Shown: piece by piece, positions 1 to 5,026 of the stretch
Layout: every line of letters starts with the position of its first letter
Numbering within the stretch: position 1 is the first letter of the stretch
Origin: Candidatus Pelearchaeum sp.
GTDB lineage: Archaea; Thermoproteota; Nitrososphaeria_A; Caldarchaeales; Caldarchaeaceae
Length of the DNA stretch: 5,726 bases
Assembly (NCBI GenBank): GCA_015520425.1
Contig: WAQC01000080.1
Span: 1-5,726 of the forward strand
Direction: 5' to 3'
Position numbers and translations under genes: made by a program
Notes under the pieces: model-generated
Database searches by the model: none
The model's input: the letters and a program-made list of their open reading frames with translations, nothing else
What the model was told of the DNA's origin: nothing

Positions 1-47
1 ACATAGTTTTGTAGTGCCCGCGTGTCTGGAGTCATGCTCCGCTGCAT
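1..47 (-). CDS. Possible 5' end of a minus-strand gene leaving the window (unknown product)
   Basis: On the minus strand an ATG at 47-45 opens a frame (M-Q-R-S-M-T-P-D-T-R-A-L-Q-N-Y) that stays open to the window edge. A second in-frame ATG lies at 35-33. A TATA-like TTTATTA sits at 68-62 on the same strand; its centre is about 30 bases before the second ATG, which would suit a leaderless or very short-leader transcript from that ATG, while it is too close to the first ATG. Only about 15 codons are visible, so no family can be recognised. The gene would be divergent from the methyltransferase gene at 262. This is a weak call resting on an open frame plus a promoter-like box; it could be chance. 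Confidence 0.3.
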   Translation of the reverse strand, partial: MQRSMTPDTRALQNY

Positions 48-61
48 GGTTTTACTGAATC

Positions 62-68
62 TAATAAA
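62..68 (-). promoter_or_regulatory. TATA-like box for the possible leftward gene
   Basis: Read on the minus strand the bases are TTTATTA, close to the archaeal TATA consensus (TTTAWA). The centre is about 30 bases upstream of the ATG at 35-33. The match is short and the gene it would serve is itself uncertain. Confidence 0.25.
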
Positions 69-164
69 CGTTCTACTCTATGGCTGGTGTTATTATTGAG
101 GAGAGGAAGATAAGCAGTGCGAGAATAATGAGACGACGCACACGCATCATCCTAGCCCGCCTTA

Positions 165-186
165 GCATAATTTGTAAAAATTATGC
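165..186. repeat. Perfect AT-rich inverted repeat in the divergent intergenic region
   Basis: GCATAATTT (165-173) and AAATTATGC (178-186) are exact reverse complements separated by GTAA. The element sits in the 214-base gene-free stretch 48-261, about 76 bases before the methyltransferase start, in an AT-rich patch between more GC-rich flanks. Its size and symmetry fit a binding site for a dimeric regulator such as a winged-helix or Lrp-type protein. A hairpin in a transcript is the alternative. No regulator gene is visible in the window. The rest of 48-261 shows only TATA-like boxes and a short tandem duplication. Confidence 0.45.
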
Positions 187-221
187 AGCTCTCACGATTA
201 GTCCTGGATATATGGGTAAGA

Positions 222-231
222 CCTTTATGAA
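222..231 (+). promoter_or_regulatory. TATA-like box upstream of the methyltransferase gene
   Basis: CCTTTATGAA contains a TTTAT core centred near 226. With the archaeal spacing of about 26 bases, transcription would start near 252, giving a leader of about 10 bases to the TTG at 262 or about 20 to the GTG at 271. No convincing Shine-Dalgarno sequence precedes either start, which agrees with a short-leader or leaderless mRNA. The match to consensus is partial. Confidence 0.3.
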
Positions 232-261
232 TGCGCTTCCCTCAGAGGCTCTCAGGCTCTC

Positions 262-981
262 TTGGGGTCTGTGTTGAGCGGCTTCGGGCTTCGCGAAGAC
301 TGGCGGCGCGTCTTAGATGCTCTAGAGGATTTGGTCGGTGTCTATGGTAGGGTGAATCGCTGGATTTCTCTGGGGATGGATGTGAAGCTCAGACGCGACG
401 CAGTTGCTGGCGCGTTGGTCGGCTCCAAAATAGTGCTTGACGCTGGATGCGGTGATGGTATATTTACAGAGATAGCCCTAGAGGAGAACAACGAGATTGA
501 CGTGATTATGCTTGATGTTCTCCAAGCCATGCTGGCACGTGCTAAGCAGGTAAGCCCAGCCCAGACGCACCCTATACAGGGAGTGTTTGAGCACCTGCCG
601 CTACGCATGGACGCGATAAACACCATCATAGCCGCGTTCGCTGTGAGAGACTCGGTTGACGGAGAAGATGCTATGCGCGAGCTTACACGCGCGCTTAAGC
701 GTGATGGGCAGCTTATAGTCTGCGACATAGCTAAGCCAGACAACAAGTTATACGCGGCTCTGATAGGTTTCTACTGGCGCTTCATAGCACCCATACTGGG
801 GCTCATCGCAGCGGGTAAAAAGGGAATACGCGTAGCCGCCATAATGCCCACATACCGTAGATGGCCGCGGAGAGCGCAGCTAATCGCTGAGTTAAGGCGA
901 TGGTTTGAGGATGTAGCGGTAATGGATAGGCTTCTAGGCGGCGCTATAATAATGAGGGCGAGAAGAAAAAGAGAATGTTAG
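262..981 (+). CDS. UbiE/COQ5-family SAM-dependent methyltransferase, probably a quinone C-methyltransferase
   Basis: The 239-residue product is a class I SAM-dependent methyltransferase of the size usual for UbiE/MenG, enzymes that C-methylate demethylmenaquinone or related quinone precursors at the membrane face. The N-terminal VYGRVNRWISLGMD (27-40) resembles the UbiE signature YDxMNxLLSLGxD. Motif I is VLDAGCGDG (58-66), which binds SAM; the acidic residue after strand 2 is D85 in MLDVLQAML. AFAVRD (125-130) takes the place of the UbiE FGLRN motif, followed by LKRDGQLIVCDIAKPDN (145-161) and FYWRFIAPILG (170-180), both typical of UbiE. The C-terminal GGAIIMRA matches the usual end of the fold. 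The start is TTG; GTG at 271 and TTG at 274 are alternatives. The gene converges on the fixC-fixX gene with only 5 bases between stops. A role in quinone maturation is inferred from family and neighbours; another small-molecule methyltransferase function is possible. Confidence 0.85.
   Translation: MGSVLSGFGLREDWRRVLDALEDLVGVYGRVNRWISLGMDVKLRRDAVAGALVGSKIVLDAGCGDGIFTEIALEENNEIDVIMLDVLQAMLARAKQVSPAQTHPIQGVFEHLPLRMDAINTIIAAFAVRDSVDGEDAMRELTRALKRDGQLIVCDIAKPDNKLYAALIGFYWRFIAPILGLIAAGKKGIRVAAIMPTYRRWPRRAQLIAELRRWFEDVAVMDRLLGGAIIMRARRKREC
961..975 (-). terminator. Oligo-T tract, probable terminator of the etf operon
   Basis: On the minus strand, 12 to 26 bases past the fixC-fixX stop codon, the sequence reads TTCTCTTTTTCTTCT. 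Archaeal RNA polymerase terminates at such T-rich tracts without needing a hairpin. The tract lies inside the last codons of the convergent methyltransferase gene, where it is read as Arg/Lys/Glu codons (RRKRE). No stem is visible upstream of it. Confidence 0.45.
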
Positions 982-986
982 CATGG

Positions 987-2666
987 TTATCCGTATTTGT
1001 ATTGTACGCCGTGCCCCTGCCTCTCGTGTCCGAAGTCAACGACGCCAGGCGGCCCTATGACGCCGCATGTTCCACACGCAACACACGCTACATGGTCAAA
1101 CCGTACAGAGCCTTCCTCAACATCCCTGAAGGTTGTTCTAAGAGCCTCCTCGGCCCTACCACCTAGCTGAGCCAGGTTATATTCATACAGGTCTTTGAAT
1201 GACGCAAACACCCCCTTGGGCGTGATTAGGGTGTAGCAGTTCACGGGGCAGAGGGGTATCCAGGCCTTCAACCTGTCTTGTGAAGCCTTTCGCGTATCCA
1301 CCTTGATATGCGAGTATTCCTTGTCCTCTTCATAGTTTAGTAGCCCTGTTCTCTCTTGTATGCGCTGTATAGCGTCGCGCGTGTCTCGTCTCTTTTCCTC
1401 GCCTGTGTAGTTTCTCTTCTGGGCTAGGCCGAGGCTGAACATTAGTCGCGGCATCGTCTCGTAGAAGAATCTCCTCTCAAGCAGTGCGCTGTTTCTCTTT
1501 GATGCTGCCACGTCGCGGTAGATTGGTGAGAGGAGCTTCCTGTATATCGCGAGCGTCCTTACAGTGAAGTCTCCAGCTCCGTGTGCGTGTATGTATGTCT
1601 CTGCCGCCATGATTCCAGAAGCTATCGCGCGGCGCATCCCGTCTATCAGAGCGCCTATCTTGACGAAAGCCCCCAGCGCGTCTCCCGCTACCAGGAAGCC
1701 CGAAGTGTATGGTGTTTCTAGTATCGTCTTATAGCCGCGTGGTATGTTGTGGGCAGAATACTCCACTAGGCTACCCCCTTCTATGAGCTGCCAAACGAAG
1801 GGGTGGGACTCCATCTCCTCCACCATGTCTAGGGGCTTTCCAACGTCGTTGGGGCTGCTGGTTAGCCTCTCTATGAGCGAGTCCATCCCAGCCACTATTC
1901 CAACCGAGATGGTGTCGCGGTTGGGGTAGAGGAACCCGCCGCCAACTGTTGAGTGCATGAAGTCTCCGAGGAGATAGACCGCCTTGAACCCGCCATCGGC
2001 GGAGAAACGCTCCTCAATCAGGGAAGGCTCAAGCTTATACACGTGCTTAACCCCGTGATAGACCTGGTAAGGCTCAAGCTTGCCGCGAAGCCCTGCCTGC
2101 TCAACGAGCCGCGAGGTTACGCCACCACAGTCAATAACCACATTACACATTATCTCCTCATTATCGTCTGTAACAACTCCCACAACTTGGTTATCGCGTG
2201 TTAGGAGGCGCTCTACAGATTTGCCCGTAACCATCATCGCGCCTGCTTCAACAGCTTTTGACGCCATCCACTTGTCAAACCGCGCTCGTAGCACGGTGTA
2301 GTCGTGGCCAGTATCCACGTTGAGCATCGTCAAGCCCAGCCGCGTGGCGATGGAGCGTTTATCCATCTTGAGAAGCCTATACGTCAGCCTACCATCCTCC
2401 CGCTGGGGCTGCTGGAGAGCATATAGCTCATGAGCAACTATACGCCTCTCCAGAGGAGCCTCCTCCTCAAACTCTGGTATAAGGTCTAGCATTCCATAGC
2501 CTGGGAGGTATCTCCCGAAGAGAACGCCTCCAGTCATGTTGCGGTGTCCAGGGACTTTAGCCTTCTCCAGCAGGAGAACATCATACCCCTCGCGGGCCAG
2601 CGTTATCGCAGCAGCGGAGCCAGCGGGCCCAGCCCCCACTACAACTACATCAAACTTCTCAACCAT
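987..2666 (-). CDS. fixC: Electron-transfer-flavoprotein:quinone oxidoreductase, FixC fused to FixX ferredoxin-like domain
   Basis: This protein takes electrons from EtfAB and passes them to membrane quinone. Numbered from ATG 2666 it has 559 residues. The N-terminal Rossmann motif GAGPAG (11-16) binds FAD. GGVLFG (46-51), TVLRARFDKW, GGGFLYPN (242-249), EYSAHNIP (302-309) and the second FAD motif FLVAGDALGAF (324-334) all follow the FixC pattern. The C-terminal part is a FixX domain. Cys473 in LCPVNCY corresponds to the CPAG Cys, Cys528, Cys531 and Cys534 form CVACGTC, and the end HGVQYKYG matches FixX FGVEFRYG, so all four [4Fe-4S] ligands are present. Separate FixC and FixX (about 430 and 95 residues) are thus one chain. 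A GTG at 2675 overlaps the etfA stop (GTGA), but the ATG at 2666 fits FixC N-termini better and has GTGA five bases upstream. No membrane helix is seen, so membrane contact is probably peripheral. Last gene of the operon. Confidence 0.93.
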   Translation of the reverse strand: MVEKFDVVVVGAGPAGSAAAITLAREGYDVLLLEKAKVPGHRNMTGGVLFGRYLPGYGMLDLIPEFEEEAPLERRIVAHELYALQQPQREDGRLTYRLLKMDKRSIATRLGLTMLNVDTGHDYTVLRARFDKWMASKAVEAGAMMVTGKSVERLLTRDNQVVGVVTDDNEEIMCNVVIDCGGVTSRLVEQAGLRGKLEPYQVYHGVKHVYKLEPSLIEERFSADGGFKAVYLLGDFMHSTVGGGFLYPNRDTISVGIVAGMDSLIERLTSSPNDVGKPLDMVEEMESHPFVWQLIEGGSLVEYSAHNIPRGYKTILETPYTSGFLVAGDALGAFVKIGALIDGMRRAIASGIMAAETYIHAHGAGDFTVRTLAIYRKLLSPIYRDVAASKRNSALLERRFFYETMPRLMFSLGLAQKRNYTGEEKRRDTRDAIQRIQERTGLLNYEEDKEYSHIKVDTRKASQDRLKAWIPLCPVNCYTLITPKGVFASFKDLYEYNLAQLGGRAEEALRTTFRDVEEGSVRFDHVACVACGTCGVIGPPGVVDFGHERQGHGVQYKYG

Positions 2667-2671
2667 CCCCC

Positions 2672-3757
2672 TCACTGTCCGCGTAAGTATGAGATTAGCT
2701 GGGGAACGACCTTATAGAGGTCGTCGTTAATGACGTAGTGGGCTATGTCAAATATCGGCGCGTTGGGGTCTGTGTTTACCGCTACTATGTTCTTGGACCT
2801 TATCATCCCTACGCGGTGCTGGACTGCGCCGCTTATTCCGAGCGCTATGTAGATGTCTGGTGCTACTGTTTTTCCTGTCTGGCCTACTTGCCTCTCCTTG
2901 GTGATGAAGCCCTCAAGCTCCTTCAGCTCAGCATAGATTAACGCTCTTGTGGCGCCTATCTCAACCTTCAGACCATAACGCTCACGCAACAACTGCGCAA
3001 GCTCCTCGGCGAGCTCAAGCCCCTCGCGCGGATTCCTAGGCCTGCCCTCACCGTCCTTCAGTATCCCAAGCCCAAGGCTGATAATCACCTTAGCATTCTC
3101 CAGGTCAACGGCGCTCTTGGGTAGAGCCTTCTCTTCTATAATCTCAGCCTTAAAGTCGTCCTCCACAGGGCTGGGCTGGAAGCGTATGAGCTCCCCACGC
3201 CTACTCTCGTCGCGTGGCAGGGGCTCAAAGTTCCCAGGCCTTATACTCGCTATCTGCGGCCTGTGCCTTGGGGTGTATATCTTCGCCACGCGCGTGGCGA
3301 AGTCTGGCCTAATCTGGGCCAGGACGTTCTTGTATGTGGTGTTGTCCTTCCCGAAGTAATAGTCCTCAACCTCCAGGTCTATGTTATCCGTTGCCAGACC
3401 TGTCTTCAGCCTATACGCAACCCTCGGCGAGAGGTCGCGGCCAAGCTCGTCGGCTATGAATAGGAAAGCATAGGGCTTGTATTGTCTGCACATATCCACG
3501 AGGACGCGGGTGTATGGGAGGCAGAGGTAGTTCTTCAGCCAGGGCTCGTCAGCGTATATCACGGCGTCTGCGCCCCGCGCTATTGCCTCGTTGGGAGCGT
3601 CGCCCAGCTGGTATCCCAGCATAACGGCAACTACACGCTGCCCTATCTTGTCGGCTACCTTTCTACCTGCGGCGATAAGCTCCAGCGAGGGGCGCGTGAG
3701 CTTACCGTCCTCGCGGGTTAGATAAACCCACACATCCCTATACTGCTCTAGCGACAA
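2672..3757 (-). CDS. etfA: Electron transfer flavoprotein alpha subunit (EtfA/FixB)
   Basis: EtfA pairs with EtfB and carries FAD in its C-terminal domain; the FAD passes electrons on to FixC. Numbered from TTG 3757 it has 361 residues. The N-terminal EQYRDVWVYL and SLELIAAGRKVADKIG match EtfA domain I, and GRDLSPRVAYRLKTGLATD (106-124) is its conserved core. The C-terminal FAD domain shows GATR (268-271), QVGQTGKTVAP (291-300 region), GISGAVQH (307-314) and NTDPNAPIF (328-336), the EtfA signature. The loop usually written SGGRG reads SLGLG here (227-231), so the conserved Arg is absent. A further TTG at 3784 would add nine residues (start then K-S-C-S-G-V-C-R-L). The TTG at 3757 is preferred because GGGGGT lies seven bases before it and can pair with the archaeal anti-Shine-Dalgarno with one G-U wobble, and because EtfA proteins begin just before the VWV strand. 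It overlaps the end of etfB by 20 bases, so translation is probably coupled. Confidence 0.95.
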   Translation of the reverse strand: MSLEQYRDVWVYLTREDGKLTRPSLELIAAGRKVADKIGQRVVAVMLGYQLGDAPNEAIARGADAVIYADEPWLKNYLCLPYTRVLVDMCRQYKPYAFLFIADELGRDLSPRVAYRLKTGLATDNIDLEVEDYYFGKDNTTYKNVLAQIRPDFATRVAKIYTPRHRPQIASIRPGNFEPLPRDESRRGELIRFQPSPVEDDFKAEIIEEKALPKSAVDLENAKVIISLGLGILKDGEGRPRNPREGLELAEELAQLLRERYGLKVEIGATRALIYAELKELEGFITKERQVGQTGKTVAPDIYIALGISGAVQHRVGMIRSKNIVAVNTDPNAPIFDIAHYVINDDLYKVVPQLISYLRGQ

Positions 3758-4973
3758 CCTGCAAACCCCCGAACAACTCTTCAATCATGTGCTTTAGTGT
3801 GAAGACCTCCAGAAGCCCCTTACCCTCCAGCTCCCTAACCAGCTCCTCAGGCAAATCGCCCACAGGGTCATACTTCTTGAATGGGCCATATCTCTTCCCG
3901 TTCCACTCAAACTTATCCATGTCCTGCTTGAAGACCAGCGTCTTGCCTACTATCTTCTGGACTGGCGGCCTGCCTATCTCCATGCCTGGGCCTACTATCG
4001 TTGGCGAGCCTGCGAAGCCCAGCTTCTCTGGGTCTGCGCCTATGTATGCCGCGTCCCATACGCGTATCTTCCTTAGCTGGCCGCGGTAGTTGTTTAGCCT
4101 AACGCGCTTCTGCACGCTTGCTGGAGGCACGCGCGGGGTGTATTCCGTGTGTAGAGTGAGTAGGCAGGGTATGGGTATCCTGAGTTTCTGCAATAGATTA
4201 CCCAGCTTCCGCTCAGCTATCACGGAGTTCTCCTCTGGCGATACCTCAAAATCAACGACGAACGCGGCGTGGGGTATCGTGATTCCCAGGAACTCGCTCA
4301 GACCCTCGGCGGTCTGTGGTCCTGTGTTTCCAGTCTCACCGTCAGAGGTCTTCATGCCAGCTAGGACGATGAAGTTCATCAAATCTCCGCGCGCTTCCTC
4401 CAGCTTCTCAAGAAGCTGCTCCCTGCTTATCCTGCCCTCCACGAATAGCCTGACAGAGCTATCCCTCACCGTTGGGAGTGTTGAATATACCTTGTTGGGG
4501 AGCATGTTCTCGTTGTATAGCTCGCGCGCCTTGCTCTCCACCTCTGCTGGTGATGCGTTGTTCCTAACCAGCTCTATGAGCTCGTCAAGCGCTTCTTGGT
4601 GGAGCTGGATTATCCTATGTATCCCCTTGGCAAGCGCGTAAGCAGTGGCCAACGTGTCCGCGCCAGCCATACGCCTATCGCTCAAGAGAACATTTTCATC
4701 CACGCCGTATATCGGCATGCGCGGAACCAGCCTACTCTCCTGATTCGGCTCGTACAGGTCGTTCATTATCGGGACAAGCTTAGGCTCAGGCCCCATGCTG
4801 AGGCCGATAACCTTGCCCCCAACCCTCCGCTTGAGATAATACGCGGCCTCAAGCGCTCGCGTGTCATGTGGGTTCATCACAAGCTCCATCTCCTCACGCC
4901 TGAGCACGCCAGATACGGTGATAACACCAGTAGTCTTGGCTGGAACACCCTTTAACATGGCGATTATTAGCAT
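3738..4973 (-). CDS. etfB: Electron transfer flavoprotein beta subunit (EtfB/FixA) with a large insertion
   Basis: EtfB is the partner of EtfA; in bifurcating Etf it binds the FAD that takes electrons from NADH, in other Etf it binds AMP. The N-terminal MLIIAMLKGVP corresponds to the usual start of EtfB (xxIVVCIKQVPD). MNPHDTRALEAAYYLK (33-48) and VIGLSMGPE follow the family. LLSDRRMAGADTLATAYAL (96-114) is the strongest signature, and DGETGNTGPQTAE (211-223) is the nucleotide-binding loop usually written DGDTxQVGPQ. Later, VWDAAYIGADPEKLGFAGSPT (305-325) matches EtfB IKVWTAEDLGxDPExIGLxGSPT. At 411 residues it is much longer than the usual 250-270. Most of the excess is a charged, probably helical segment at about 119-198 between two core elements; a smaller insert lies near 64-89 and the C-terminus is extended. 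The frame is intact throughout. First gene of the operon, with etfA overlapping its 3' end. Whether it is the bifurcating type cannot be settled by eye. Confidence 0.94.
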   Translation of the reverse strand: MLIIAMLKGVPAKTTGVITVSGVLRREEMELVMNPHDTRALEAAYYLKRRVGGKVIGLSMGPEPKLVPIMNDLYEPNQESRLVPRMPIYGVDENVLLSDRRMAGADTLATAYALAKGIHRIIQLHQEALDELIELVRNNASPAEVESKARELYNENMLPNKVYSTLPTVRDSSVRLFVEGRISREQLLEKLEEARGDLMNFIVLAGMKTSDGETGNTGPQTAEGLSEFLGITIPHAAFVVDFEVSPEENSVIAERKLGNLLQKLRIPIPCLLTLHTEYTPRVPPASVQKRVRLNNYRGQLRKIRVWDAAYIGADPEKLGFAGSPTIVGPGMEIGRPPVQKIVGKTLVFKQDMDKFEWNGKRYGPFKKYDPVGDLPEELVRELEGKGLLEVFTLKHMIEELFGGLQVVARAV

Positions 4974-4992
4974 CCGAAGCTCAGCACACAGC

Positions 4993-5014
4993 CCTTAAAG
5001 TCACTACTTAAACC
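4993..5014 (-). promoter_or_regulatory. Two TATA-like boxes upstream of etfB
   Basis: In the 53-base gap before etfB the minus strand carries GTTTAAGT (5014-5007) and CTTTAAGG (5000-4993). The nearer box is centred about 24 bases before the ATG at 4973, which would give a leaderless mRNA; the farther one would give a leader of about 11 bases. No strong Shine-Dalgarno sequence precedes the ATG. Either box, or both, could drive the etf operon independently of the upstream OB-fold gene. No regulator site is obvious. Confidence 0.45.
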
Positions 5015-5026
5015 TCAATTTACTAG

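Noticed and set aside
125..160. Box C-like ATAATGA and ATGATG-like bases suggesting a C/D box guide RNA
   Set aside because: No matching D box (CTGA) at suitable spacing was found on either strand.
80..277. A 65-codon plus-strand open frame before the methyltransferase gene
   Set aside because: It overlaps the methyltransferase start, has no recognisable motif or ribosome-binding site, and runs through the inverted repeat; the composition is that of non-coding sequence.
342..746. A 134-codon minus-strand open frame within the methyltransferase gene
   Set aside because: It is antisense to a clear UbiE-family gene and its Ser-rich product shows no motif, as expected of a shadow frame.
2763..2776. 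14-base match TTGGGGTCTGTGTT shared with 262-275 at the methyltransferase start
   Set aside because: The flanks do not match, and here it encodes the conserved FAD motif VNTDPN on the other strand; a match of this length by chance is not very unlikely in this window.
3758..3784. C-S-G-V-C at the extended N-terminus of EtfA as a possible metal site
   Set aside because: These residues are translated only if the upstream TTG is used; the TTG at 3757 has the better ribosome-binding site and fits the family N-terminus.
4401..4418. Inverted repeat CAGCTTCT-CA-AGAAGCTG in etfB
   Set aside because: It falls in codons of a repetitive Leu/Glu/Lys helix (QLLEKL), which readily gives such symmetry, and it is shorter than the etfA palindrome.
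4090..4641. A 183-codon plus-strand open frame opposite etfB
   Set aside because: It lies wholly antisense to conserved EtfB motifs; the Ser-rich translation is the complement of Glu/Leu/Arg codons and has no family features.
3738..4973. The long EtfB read as an EtfB-EtfA fusion
   Set aside because: The extra length lies inside EtfB and no EtfA FAD-domain signature is present; a full separate etfA follows.
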